NCBI GenBank assembly: GCA_964194555.1
Contig: CAXMMT010000062.1
Span: forward strand, 1 to 36,906
Source: SZUA-217 sp964194555
GTDB taxonomy: Bacteria > Actinomycetota > Acidimicrobiia > Spongiisociales > ZC4RG35
Reading direction: 5' to 3'
Length of the DNA stretch: 36,906 nucleotides
Notes under the pieces: model-generated
The model's input: the letters and a program-made list of their open reading frames with translations, nothing else
Told to the model about the DNA's origin: nothing
Database searches by the model: none
Position numbers and translations under genes: made by a program
In this document: in pieces, positions 7,827 to 15,080 of the stretch
Numbering within the stretch: the first letter of the stretch is position 1
Layout of the letters: each line of letters starts with the position of its first letter

Positions 7827-8288
7827 ATGAAGGTTTTCACGCCCGATCAGTTGGAGCAGGCGCTGCTCCACGAGGAAGCGAGCATTGCCCGATCGAGCAC
7901 CCGCCAAACGGAATTGCTCGGCCTCGTCGACGAAATGCAGCTTCCCACAGCCGACGGATGCAAGTCGATGCGGGAGTGGGTTTCTGGGCGGCTCGACATA
8001 TCTCCGGAAACTGCCTATTCCCTGACGACCACCGCCAGACGTCTCGCCGACATGTAGCGACCCGATCAGGTCTGCCTTCTCGGTGAGGACTTTGCTGACC
8101 AGGGCTCCTCCATGTCAAGAGTCAGTCGTCAGGCAGAGCGCCTAGGTCGTCTTGAATCACAACCATGTGACCCCACTCTTTGCTGGTTTCACCATCAAGT
8201 AGCTATCCACGGATGGGGCTTTCGGATCGATTCCAGCCGTGGACCGAATCGGATCCGTTTCACCAAACCTGGTCACGATCCTCCGTAA
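7827..8288 (+). pseudogene. Decayed DUF222 / HNH endonuclease gene (13E12 type)
   Basis: The first 76 codons encode the start of a DUF222 protein (for example SMREWVSGRLDISPETAY then TTARRLADM), ending at an in-frame TAG at 8055-8057. Reading on in the same frame to TAA 8286 gives a second piece that matches the extreme C-terminus of the same family: LCWFHHQVAIHGWGF, then a short gap and RIRFTKPG, which corresponds to the last part of the HNH domain. Intact members have roughly 400 residues or more, so most of the middle, including the main HNH catalytic part, has been lost by internal deletion(s), plus one nonsense mutation. DUF222/HNH genes occur in many diverse copies in actinobacterial genomes. 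A short expressed N-terminal peptide remains possible. Confidence 0.75.
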
Positions 8289-8305
8289 ATCGGGAATCGG
8301 AGTTT

Positions 8306-8311
8306 TAGTCT
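8306..8311 (+). promoter_or_regulatory. -10 box of GNAT gene
   Basis: TAGTCT ends 6 bases before the ATG at 8318. No Shine-Dalgarno sequence is present, which suggests a leaderless mRNA. Confidence 0.45.
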
Positions 8312-8317
8312 TATCCG

Positions 8318-8881
8318 ATGGGCAAAGGGCCGGAGCTCAAGACCAATCGTCTCAAGCTTCGAAGATGGAAAAGGAACGATTTGGAGCCGTTTGCCGCGCT
8401 CAACGCCGACCCGGTGGTGATGGAGCACATGCCATCGGTTCTCACCAGTCGTGAAACCGCGCTCTGGATGGCGCGTATCGAACTTGGTTTCGAAGAGTAT
8501 GGCTTTGGCCTATGGGCAATGGAGCATGGCGACACCGGCGATTTCATCGGGTTCACCGGTTTGGCCGTGCCGAGGATCGAGGCCCACTTCACTCCTGCCG
8601 TCGAAGTTGGCTGGCGTCTCGCCAGGGAACATTGGGGGAACGGGTATGCAACCGAAGCGGCTGCTGCAGCTCTCGGTTTCGGATTCAGTGAATCGAGACT
8701 CGATGAGATTGTGTCGTTCACGGTGCCGGCCAACACCAGGTCGATGAAGGTGATGGAGCGAATCGGGATGACCCATGATCCGGAGGACGACTTCGAGCAC
8801 CCATTTCTGGCGGACGACTCCGATATGAGGCGTCACGTTCTCTATCGCATGTCGGTGGGTCATTGGAACGACTTGCACTAG
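8318..8881 (+). CDS. GNAT N-acetyltransferase, RimJ/RimL type
   Basis: This 187-aa protein has the layout of the RimJ/RimL/PaiA-like GNAT group: an N-terminal beta strand LKTNRLKLRRWKRNDLE, a central VGWRLAREHWGNGYATEA that forms the acetyl-CoA pyrophosphate loop (motif A), and VPANTRSMKVMERIGM, the motif B Asn-containing segment typical of the group. It probably acetylates an amino group of a protein N-terminus or a small molecule. There is no gene neighbour that suggests the substrate. The ATG at 8318 has a TAGTCT box 6 bases upstream. Confidence 0.85.
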   Translation: MGKGPELKTNRLKLRRWKRNDLEPFAALNADPVVMEHMPSVLTSRETALWMARIELGFEEYGFGLWAMEHGDTGDFIGFTGLAVPRIEAHFTPAVEVGWRLAREHWGNGYATEAAAAALGFGFSESRLDEIVSFTVPANTRSMKVMERIGMTHDPEDDFEHPFLADDSDMRRHVLYRMSVGHWNDLH

Positions 8882-8951
8882 CGGTGCGTCGCACAAATAG
8901 TCACCGCATCTCTCCGGCCCTCGACGCCCCTGGCTTCGTCCTCCCCCTCGA

Positions 8952-8967
8952 CGCAGCTACGGCTGCG
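8952..8967. repeat. Short intergenic palindrome
   Basis: CGCAGC (8952-8957), loop TACG, GCTGCG (8962-8967) form a perfect 6-bp stem in the 194-bp gap after the GNAT gene. No T-run follows, so it is a poor intrinsic terminator; it could belong to a dispersed intergenic repeat. Nothing else is recognised in this gap. Confidence 0.35.
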
Positions 8968-9041
8968 CCTTCGTTGTGCGTTCTGGCCAGATGCCACCGA
9001 GGACTCGGACATATGCTGGCGCTATTTCCACGACACACCAC

Positions 9042-9047
9042 TAGCCT
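9042..9047 (+). promoter_or_regulatory. -10 box of small membrane peptide gene
   Basis: TAGCCT lies 28 bases before the GTG at 9076, giving a short leader that contains GGAG at 9068-9071. Confidence 0.35.
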
Positions 9048-9075
9048 CATCGGTCCTTCGGATACCTGGAGAAAA

Positions 9076-9240
9076 GTGACTTACAACGGCCAGGCCTCAC
9101 GGGTCAGCAACAACGTGATGAAGGCTCTTGTCATCTTGACGATTGCCTGGGTCGCCTACTGGGCCGCTACAGGCGGTCTCGATCAGATCGCCATACCGGA
9201 GACCGCTGCCTCCTCGACATCGACGACCGCCGCCGAATAA
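9076..9240 (+). CDS. 54-aa single-pass membrane protein, unknown
   Basis: From the GTG at 9076, with GGAG about 5 bases upstream, this encodes 54 residues: a polar N-terminus, one membrane helix (MKALVILTIAWVAYWAATG) and a Ser/Thr/Ala-rich tail. An internal ATG at 9118 would give 40 residues that begin directly at the helix. The open frame extends upstream to 8863, but that part overlaps the GNAT gene and has a repeat-like, non-protein-like composition. No family is recognised. Confidence 0.5.
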   Translation: MTYNGQASRVSNNVMKALVILTIAWVAYWAATGGLDQIAIPETAASSTSTTAAE

Positions 9241-9268
9241 TCACCGACAGTTTGCCAAAGGCGATGCC

Positions 9269-9274
9269 TAGCCT
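9269..9274 (+). promoter_or_regulatory. -10 box of double-GNAT gene
   Basis: TAGCCT ends 8 bases before the ATG at 9283. The in-frame TTG at 9277 is only 2 bases away from the box, too close to be transcribed, so ATG 9283 is preferred. Confidence 0.45.
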
Positions 9275-9282
9275 CGTTGGCG

Positions 9283-10320
9283 ATGGGGATAGAAATTCGA
9301 GAAGTCGATACACGAAGCGCGCCCGAATCGCTGCTAGCCGAGATGCATGCGTACTACGTACCGCTGCGCGCTGAAGAACTTCCCGACGACCCGCCGATGC
9401 CGTTCGAACGACAGGCTGCCGACTGGCGAAACATTCGGGAGGACGAGAGCGTCCCCCGATGGCTGTTGCGGGTCGATGGCGAGATCGCTGCGGTCGCCGT
9501 GGTCTTCGTCAATACCGAACAGAACCTCGACAACGCCTTTGCCCGGATCCACGTCAGGCCCGACCTCCGGGGTCGGGGTTTGGGTGGCCGCCTGGCGCGA
9601 CCTGTCCTCGAGTTTCTGGCGGAGGATGGTCGCAAGCGCTTGTCCACATACATCGTTCAAGGGAGGCCCGAAGTGGCACTTCTCGAGCGACTCGGCCTCA
9701 AGTCGGCTTATCGGGAGAAGCGCAGTCGACTGATCGTGGCGGACGTCGACATGGATCTCATGAGCTCGTGGATAGAAAGGGCAGCGGAGAGGGCCTCCGA
9801 CTACGAGCTGATCTACCTCGAAATGCCCTTTCCCGACGAGGTGGTGGAGAAGTACTGCGAGCTTCAGTTTCAGATGAACACGGCACCTCGCGAGGACTTC
9901 GAGGCTGACGATGAGGTCATCACGCCGGAGATCTGGCGTGACACCGAGGAGAAGATGACTTCGAGTTTCCATGAGCTTCACACCTATGTGGCCGTCCACA
10001 AGCCAACCGGAAGCTTTGTTGGATCGACCACGATCAACACCGACAAGCTCCAACCCGAACAGGGTTGGCAGTGGGAAACGGTGGTGCACCCCGATCACCG
10101 AAACAGGGGGCTGGGCCGTTGGCTCAAGGGCGCCAATATCGTCAAAGTCGTCGAAGAACGTCCCAAAGCCGACCGCATCGACACCTGGAACGCCGGCTCA
10201 AACGAACCCATGCTCAACATCAACATTGTCATGGGGTTCAAACCGATCCTCGTCACCGATGCCTGGCAGGGAGACTTGGCAACCGCCAGGGACCGTCTAG
10301 CCGCCAGCTATCGCGAATAG
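9283..10320 (+). CDS. Tandem-GNAT acetyltransferase
   Basis: This 345-aa protein holds two GNAT domains. The first has IHVRPDLRGRGLGGRLA as its acetyl-CoA loop (about residue 88-104), the second has TVVHPDHRNRGLGRWLK (about residue 266-282). The two-domain layout is like that of MshD (mycothiol synthase), and such proteins usually keep one active and one structural domain, although here both pyrophosphate loops look intact. The mycothiol link is only a hint, since motifs specific to MshD are not evident. Start ATG 9283 is chosen because of the TAGCCT box. The end overlaps the convergent PEBP gene by 13 bp. Confidence 0.78.
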   Translation: MGIEIREVDTRSAPESLLAEMHAYYVPLRAEELPDDPPMPFERQAADWRNIREDESVPRWLLRVDGEIAAVAVVFVNTEQNLDNAFARIHVRPDLRGRGLGGRLARPVLEFLAEDGRKRLSTYIVQGRPEVALLERLGLKSAYREKRSRLIVADVDMDLMSSWIERAAERASDYELIYLEMPFPDEVVEKYCELQFQMNTAPREDFEADDEVITPEIWRDTEEKMTSSFHELHTYVAVHKPTGSFVGSTTINTDKLQPEQGWQWETVVHPDHRNRGLGRWLKGANIVKVVEERPKADRIDTWNAGSNEPMLNINIVMGFKPILVTDAWQGDLATARDRLAASYRE

Positions 10321-10895
10321 GTGCCCATGAGTTGGGCTTCGCCGAGAATGTGGCCGTCCATCGCTGTTCGAAGAGCATCTGAGTCGACACCTTCGGGGAT
10401 GAGAAGTTCGGCATCGAGGGCGAAAACAGTGAAGAAGTATCGGTGATTCTGGCCCTGAGGGGGACAGGGGCCACCGTATCCGGAAAGGTTCCAACTGTTG
10501 ACTCCTCGAACTCCGAGACGGCCGGCGTCTTCTGGCCAGAGCTGATCTCCCGGCTCGACCGCGATGTCGTACTCGACCCAGTGATCCCAGGTCCCCACCG
10601 GTGCGTCAGGGTCATCGACGATCAGGGCCAAAGTGGTCGTGCCGATCGGCGGCGAAGTGATCTTCAACTCGGGCGAGATGTTCTGGCCATCGCAGGAGAA
10701 TCTCACAGGAATCGGGTCACCCTCACCGAATGAGGGAGACGTCACCTCCATGGGTGCCCGAGGTGGTCCGGTGGTCGGCATTGGGCGTTCGGTGGTAGTC
10801 GGCGCGACCGTGGTGGTGCTGGCTGTCTCGGGTGGTGACGAGCAGGCTGCAAGGGCTAGTGCCACCGAGGCAAGGGCAACTGAACGACGATTCAT
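10308..10895 (-). CDS. PEBP / YbhB-YbcL-like lipoprotein
   Basis: From the ATG at 10895 the protein has 195 aa. It starts with a lipoprotein signal (ASVALALAACSS; the lipobox Cys is at about residue 17), a Thr-rich linker to about residue 45, and then a phosphatidylethanolamine-binding/RKIP-like domain: FSCDGQNISPELKI, the DPDAPVGTWDHWV motif, and GPCPPQGQNHRYFFTVFALD, the conserved ligand pocket. It is likely an exported, lipid-anchored small-ligand-binding protein; the role of bacterial members is largely unknown. The open frame to 11021 overlaps the VOC gene and is not used. Confidence 0.83.
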   Translation of the reverse strand: MNRRSVALASVALALAACSSPPETASTTTVAPTTTERPMPTTGPPRAPMEVTSPSFGEGDPIPVRFSCDGQNISPELKITSPPIGTTTLALIVDDPDAPVGTWDHWVEYDIAVEPGDQLWPEDAGRLGVRGVNSWNLSGYGGPCPPQGQNHRYFFTVFALDAELLIPEGVDSDALRTAMDGHILGEAQLMGTYSR

Positions 10896-10901
10896 GTGTT
10901 C

Positions 10902-10907
10902 AACATA
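10902..10907 (-). promoter_or_regulatory. -10 box of PEBP lipoprotein gene
   Basis: TATGTT on the minus strand ends 6 bases before the ATG at 10895. It supports this start and a leaderless mRNA. Confidence 0.45.
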
Positions 10908-11005
10908 CGGCACTTGTCGTTTTGTGGCTGCGCTCGTCGATCGAGTAGATATGTGGCTGGGAGCCGGGGCTCCCCAAAAGGCAACCGATCCATTGAGGAG
11001 CAGAA

Positions 11006-11374
11006 ATGTCAGCGAATCCAATAGTCCACTGGGAGCTCATGGGAGCGGATGGCGACGCCCAGAAGGCCTTCTACGAAGCCAACTTCGACTGGAAACTCGA
11101 GGCCGTGGATGGTTTCGACGGCTACCACATGGTGTCGGGCGACGACGTGGGTGTCGGTGGGGCGGTCGGGCAAGGCAATGAGCAGATGCCCACCTACATG
11201 ACGATCTATGTCCAGGTCGACAGCATCGATGAGGCCCTCAGCGGAATCGAGGCGAGTGGCGGAACCACCGTGATGCCCCGAACAGAGGTACCCGGCGTTG
11301 TGACCTTCGGGCTCTTCAACGACCCGGCCGGCAATCTGGTTGGACTGGTCGAGGAGGACACACCGTCGGCCTAG
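11006..11374 (+). CDS. VOC (glyoxalase/bleomycin-resistance fold) protein
   Basis: This 122-aa protein is a single vicinal-oxygen-chelate subunit. It begins NPIVHWELMGADGDAQKAFY, ends FGLFNDPAGNLVGLVEED, and carries the His and Glu in the first and last strands that usually bind metal. The substrate is unknown. GAGGAG at 10995-11000 is placed correctly before the ATG at 11006. The gene is divergent from the PEBP lipoprotein gene. Confidence 0.82.
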   Translation: MSANPIVHWELMGADGDAQKAFYEANFDWKLEAVDGFDGYHMVSGDDVGVGGAVGQGNEQMPTYMTIYVQVDSIDEALSGIEASGGTTVMPRTEVPGVVTFGLFNDPAGNLVGLVEEDTPSA

Positions 11375-11430
11375 CCGAGATCGCTTTAGTGACGGCGTCA
11401 GGCGTCGGGATCTCTAACCGGGGACTCGGT

Positions 11431-11436
11431 TAGGTT
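11431..11436 (+). promoter_or_regulatory. -10 box of RibD-C reductase gene
   Basis: TAGGTT ends 7 bases before the ATG at 11444, with no Shine-Dalgarno sequence. Confidence 0.45.
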
Positions 11437-11443
11437 TCAGGGC

Positions 11444-12172
11444 ATGCTTCACCAGGTTCATGCCGACACCTCGACCCTCGACCTTCTAGACCTGTATCTG
11501 AGCGACACGCGCTCGGTCCCTGACAGACCCTGGGTGATGGTCAACATGATCTCTTCGATTGACGGCGCTACCGCAATTGGAGGACGCTCCACCGGGTTGG
11601 GCGACGACGACGATCCTCAGGTGTTCAGCGCAATTCGCGCCGTGCCTGACGTGATTCTCGTTGGAGCCGGGACGGTCACGGCTGAGAATTACGCCCCGGT
11701 GACTCTTGACGACGAGCGGCGGGAGCGGCGTGTCGCCTTGGGGAAGACCGAGGTGCCCACGCTGGCTGTCGTTTCCGGTCGGCTCAGCATCGACCCCGAG
11801 GCTCGCTTGTTCTCCGACCCCGAGCACAAGGCATTGATCATCACCAGCACAATGGCGTCTCCGTCCAAGTTGGCGATGCTCGGTGATGCTGCCGACGTGG
11901 CGATATTGCCCTCACTCGACCCGGAGTCGATCCTGGGGCATCTGAGTGCAGCGGACGTCGTGCTGCTCGAGGGAGGGCCGACGCTCAACGCTCAGTTTGC
12001 CGGGGCGGGTCTTGTCGATGAGATGAATCTCACTCTCAGATCGGCGGTGGTTGCGGGGGACTCGAAACGGATAACCAGCGGCCCCGACATCGACCCGATT
12101 CTCGAGATGACCGTCGATCGAGTCCTCCAAGGCGACCGGTCGTTGTTCATCCGCTACCTGAAGACGGGTTAG
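11444..12172 (+). CDS. RibD C-terminal-domain reductase
   Basis: This 242-aa protein is a stand-alone RibD_C/dihydrofolate-reductase-fold protein. It shows MVNMISSIDGATAIGGRS (substrate and NADPH site), AVPDVILVGAGTVTAENY, and LLEGGPTLNAQFAGAGLVDE, the characteristic glycine-rich and helix motifs. Family members reduce 5-amino-6-ribosylaminouracil 5'-phosphate in riboflavin synthesis, but stand-alone actinobacterial versions often have unknown pyrimidine or pterin substrates. There are no other rib genes here. The ATG at 11444 has TAGGTT 7 bases upstream. Confidence 0.85.
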   Translation: MLHQVHADTSTLDLLDLYLSDTRSVPDRPWVMVNMISSIDGATAIGGRSTGLGDDDDPQVFSAIRAVPDVILVGAGTVTAENYAPVTLDDERRERRVALGKTEVPTLAVVSGRLSIDPEARLFSDPEHKALIITSTMASPSKLAMLGDAADVAILPSLDPESILGHLSAADVVLLEGGPTLNAQFAGAGLVDEMNLTLRSAVVAGDSKRITSGPDIDPILEMTVDRVLQGDRSLFIRYLKTG

Positions 12173-12228
12173 ACGCTGTTCGGATGAGAATCGTCTGTTA
12201 GCTTCTGTGACACCAAAGGAAGGGGTAT

Positions 12229-12513
12229 ATGGGCTGTCTGTTTCTCATTCTGATCGGGGTCAGCCCCCGGTTGGGAGTCTTCGCCCTCTGGGTGTTCACC
12301 GATTGGATCGACCGAGCATTCAATGGTGGATTCATCCTGCCGCTCCTCGGGATCATTTTCCTGCCATGGACGACCGCTCTTTTCGCCGTCGGTTATGTCA
12401 TCGGCGACGCGGCAGCTCCTTGGGGCTGGCTGGGTCTGATCATCGGACTGTTCATGGATATCGCCCTGCACGCCGGGTCGGCCACCATGGGCAAGAAGAG
12501 GTACGCGACCTAG
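12229..12513 (+). CDS. Small three-helix membrane protein, unknown
   Basis: This 94-aa protein has three hydrophobic segments (about 2-24, 37-58 and 62-80) and a short basic C-terminal tail GKKRYAT. AAGGAAGGGG lies just before the ATG. TAGCTT at 12197-12202 could be its -10 box. No family was recognised. The stop shares the palindrome CTAG with the stop of the convergent sigma factor gene. A role in membrane processes can only be guessed. Confidence 0.65.
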   Translation: MGCLFLILIGVSPRLGVFALWVFTDWIDRAFNGGFILPLLGIIFLPWTTALFAVGYVIGDAAAPWGWLGLIIGLFMDIALHAGSATMGKKRYAT

Positions 12514-13460
12514 AGAAGACCTTGTAGGTCGATGTCGCGGGAGGGGTGGCGGAGTTTCGCCAGCCCTCTCGCTTCGATCTGACGGACCCGCTCCCGGGTC
12601 GAATTGATCACCTTGCCGACGTCGCTGAGCGTCCACGGCTCATCCCCGTCGAGCCCGAACCGCAGCCACAAGACCTGCTGTTCCTCGTAGTCGAGGTCTT
12701 GGAGGGCCTGGACCAGACGCTCCCGCTGCCAGGCGGTGGCTGCCCGCTCCTCGGGATTGAGAGCTGAGTGGTCTTCGACGAAGTCCTGTAGCGATGCATC
12801 TCCGTCTTCGCCCACCGGCCGATCCAGAGAGACGGTCTCCGCCGGCGCTTCCAGTGCAGCCAGCACTCGCTCTGTGTCCAAACCGGAAACTTCGGAGATC
12901 TCCTCGAGGGTGGGCATGCGGTGGAGCTTGTCATGGAGGGTTTGTCTGGTGTCCTTGACGGTCCGCACCACGTCGACCATGTGCACCGGGAGTCGGATCG
13001 TTCGTCCGTTGTTGCCAAGGCCCCTTGTTATGGCCTGACGAATCCACCAGGTCGCGTATGTGGAGAATTTGAAGCCCTTACGCCAATCGAACTTCTCGAC
13101 TGCCCGGATGAGTCCGAGATTGCCCTCCTGAATGAGGTCGAGGAGGTCCAGCCCGCGACCCGAGTATCGCTTGGCGATTGAGATGACCAAACGGAGGTTC
13201 GACCGGATGAAACTCATCTTGGCCTCGTCGCCTTCGGCGATGGCTCGCATCAGCTTGGGTCTGTCGGAGGCGGTGTGCTCTCCAGACTCGAGGACGACCT
13301 TCGCCTTTTTGCCGCGCTCCATGGCGCGGGCGAGGTGCACCTCGTCTTCGGCGGTGAGAAGTGCGTGTCCGGATACTTCGTCCAGGTACAGCCCTACGGT
13401 ATCCGCGGGGCTTGCGCCTCTCTCCGGTCTTGCATCTTTGGCCCTGATGGCCTTCCCCAA
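12510..13460 (-). CDS. RNA polymerase sigma-70 factor, group 1/2
   Basis: This 316-aa protein holds all core sigma-70 regions: region 1.2 at about residues 20-50, region 2 at about 82-155 (IRSNLRLVISIAKRY, then LDLIQEGNLGLIRAVEKFDW and KFSTYATWWIRQAI, which recognise and melt the -10 box), region 3 at about 165-235, and region 4 at about 245-312 with the helix-turn-helix LSDVGKVINSTRERVRQIE. It is similar to primary sigma factors but has only a short N-terminus, as in SigB-like group 2 factors; whether it is the housekeeping factor cannot be decided here. The start is TTG 13460 with AGGAGG upstream. Confidence 0.88.
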   Translation of the reverse strand: MGKAIRAKDARPERGASPADTVGLYLDEVSGHALLTAEDEVHLARAMERGKKAKVVLESGEHTASDRPKLMRAIAEGDEAKMSFIRSNLRLVISIAKRYSGRGLDLLDLIQEGNLGLIRAVEKFDWRKGFKFSTYATWWIRQAITRGLGNNGRTIRLPVHMVDVVRTVKDTRQTLHDKLHRMPTLEEISEVSGLDTERVLAALEAPAETVSLDRPVGEDGDASLQDFVEDHSALNPEERAATAWQRERLVQALQDLDYEEQQVLWLRFGLDGDEPWTLSDVGKVINSTRERVRQIEARGLAKLRHPSRDIDLQGLL

Positions 13461-13487
13461 AACGGCCTCCTGTACGCCCCCTGTGGA

Positions 13488-13516
13488 AAACTACTGGTCC
13501 TGGGTGAATCTGGCAA
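13488..13516 (-). promoter_or_regulatory. Promoter of sigma factor gene
   Basis: On the minus strand TTGCCA (13516-13511) and TAGTTT (13493-13488) are separated by exactly 17 bp. The start would fall near 13481, giving a leader of about 20 bases that contains the AGGAGG of the TTG start. This is the best -35/-10 pair seen in the window. Confidence 0.55.
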
Positions 13517-13546
13517 CTGGTTAGTCGTGTAGGTCAATATCGTCGG

Positions 13547-13552
13547 TATCCT
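13547..13552 (+). promoter_or_regulatory. -10 box of glycoside hydrolase-like gene
   Basis: TATCCT ends 9 bases before the GTG at 13562, with no Shine-Dalgarno sequence. Confidence 0.4.
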
Positions 13553-13561
13553 TTGTGATTC

Positions 13562-15025
13562 GTGTCGCGCCGATCTCAGTTCAGGTTGCTGGTGGTGCTC
13601 ACCATCGTCTGGGCAGCTTGGGCCGGTTGGTCCCTGCTTGGGCGGGCCACCCTCTATGAGCTCCGAGTGCTCGATGATCTCGGTGCTCCGGTCGCCTCTG
13701 CCGTAGCCGACGTCGACGGCAATCAGGTGGGCACATCTGGCTCCGACGGTCGGATCCAGATGGAGTGGAACCGCTCGTCTGTCGTTCTCGAAGTGAGCGC
13801 ACCCGGTCATGTCGCCCAGATGCTCACTGTTGCGGAGCCTCCGGAGGGCGTGCTCGATGTTGTGATCAAGGCACGTGTTCTGCGCGGCCGGGTGGTCGAT
13901 CCCGATGGTCAGGCTGTTGACAGCGCCGACGTCATGGCCAGTCCATCTTCGGGAATGACCGATGGTGAGGGACGATTCAACATCCGCGGAGCCGAACCGG
14001 GCGAGATCGCTGTCGAGAAGCAAGCATGGCTTGCAGCGTCGTTCACCTGGGATGGAGGGCCGGGCGAGGTCCTCGTCGAGTTGGCGCCGTTCATCGCCAG
14101 GGCAGTCCACATGTCAGGACCGGCCACGGGGGACCGTCTTGACGAGTTCATGACACTGGCAAAAACCACCGAACTCAATGCCCTGATGGTCGATCTGAAA
14201 GACGACCGGGGGCGGGTCTGGTACAACACTGCCAACGCGGTTGCTCTCGATGTGGGGGCACCCCAGAACGCTTACAACCTCAATGCGGTCGCCACGGCGG
14301 CCCACAACGAGGATCTCTACGTCATAGGAAGGCTGGTCGTCTTCAGCGATGAGATTGCCGCGTGGGCCAAACCCTCGATGGCGGTTTGGGATGTCGAAGC
14401 CGACGCCCCATACAACCTCAATGGCCAGTTCTTTCTCGACCCAACCGACCCTGAAGCCCGGCAATACGGTCTTGATCTTGCCGTCGAAGCCTGCTCGATG
14501 GGTGTTGACGAAGTCCAGTTCGACTACGTCAGGTTCCCCGACACCCTCACCGAGTTCATCCGATTCGATGCAGTGCTCGAAGAACAGGTACGTATGTCGA
14601 CCATCCCTTCGTTCTTGGCCGAGGCCGTCGCACTTCTTCACCCGATGGGCTGTGCGGTGGGCGCCGACGTCTTTGGTTTCATCACCACCGACGTCTCGGA
14701 CGGGTACATCGGTCAGCGATGGGAGGACGTCGCCCAGGTGGTCGACGTGATATCGCCGATGGTTTATCCGTCTCACTACGGACCCGGGTGGTTTGGCTAT
14801 GACGTGCCGAATGACAATCCGGGACCGGTGGTGTTTCGTGCCCTGGAGGACGGCATGGAGCGACTGCCCAGAAACGTGGTTGTTCGTCCCTGGCTCCAGG
14901 ACTTCGGCTACGACCCATCGCAGGTGAAGGCTCAGATCACCTCTGCGGAAAGGTTCGGCTTGGGATGGATGCTGTGGAACGAGTCGTCGGAGGTGACCAC
15001 CGACGCTCTCCGCCCTGTCGAGTAA
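13562..15025 (+). CDS. Membrane-anchored putative glycoside hydrolase (DUF4015-like)
   Basis: This 487-aa protein has a membrane helix at about residues 8-28 (RLLVVLTIVWAAWAGWSLL), then two carboxypeptidase-regulatory-like/Ig-type beta domains at about 30-170 (the second with RVVDPDGQAVDSADVMASPS, GMTDGEGRFNIRG), and a TIM-barrel-type domain from about 185 to the end. That domain has NALMVDLKDDRGRVWY, VDEVQFDYVRFPD and VVDVISPMVYPSHYGPGWFG, which match the putative glycoside hydrolase family formerly called DUF4015. It is probably an extracytoplasmic polysaccharide-acting enzyme; substrate unknown. The start is GTG 13562. Confidence 0.8.
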   Translation: MSRRSQFRLLVVLTIVWAAWAGWSLLGRATLYELRVLDDLGAPVASAVADVDGNQVGTSGSDGRIQMEWNRSSVVLEVSAPGHVAQMLTVAEPPEGVLDVVIKARVLRGRVVDPDGQAVDSADVMASPSSGMTDGEGRFNIRGAEPGEIAVEKQAWLAASFTWDGGPGEVLVELAPFIARAVHMSGPATGDRLDEFMTLAKTTELNALMVDLKDDRGRVWYNTANAVALDVGAPQNAYNLNAVATAAHNEDLYVIGRLVVFSDEIAAWAKPSMAVWDVEADAPYNLNGQFFLDPTDPEARQYGLDLAVEACSMGVDEVQFDYVRFPDTLTEFIRFDAVLEEQVRMSTIPSFLAEAVALLHPMGCAVGADVFGFITTDVSDGYIGQRWEDVAQVVDVISPMVYPSHYGPGWFGYDVPNDNPGPVVFRALEDGMERLPRNVVVRPWLQDFGYDPSQVKAQITSAERFGLGWMLWNESSEVTTDALRPVE

Positions 15026-15031
15026 TTCGCA

Positions 15032-15055
15032 CTATGTCGGTAGGTGAAATACGAT
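15032..15055 (+). promoter_or_regulatory. suf promoter/operator, copy 1 (sufD unit)
   Basis: The order is CTAT (15032-15035), four bases, GTAG (15040-15043), two bases, GAAATACGAT (15046-15055). TACGAT at 15050-15055 is the -10 box. The same order with identical spacing lies before the other suf unit at 21418-21395 on the minus strand; 18 of 24 positions agree. CTAT and RTAG form a dyad, as expected for a dimeric regulator whose site overlaps the promoter. Confidence 0.55.
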
Positions 15056-15080
15056 CACGCCGTCTCATCCGGAGTGCCTT

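Noticed and set aside
7764..7907. N-terminal extension of the MBL hydrolase
   Set aside because: It overlaps the DUF222 remnant and its promoter; the core fold starts at 7763.
8952..8967. Palindrome as an intrinsic terminator of the GNAT gene
   Set aside because: The stem has only 6 bp and no T-run follows.
13394..14110. Long minus-strand frame over the start of the glycoside hydrolase-like gene and the sigma gene
   Set aside because: It overlaps two well-supported genes and gives no recognisable motifs; it reflects GC-rich antisense open frames.
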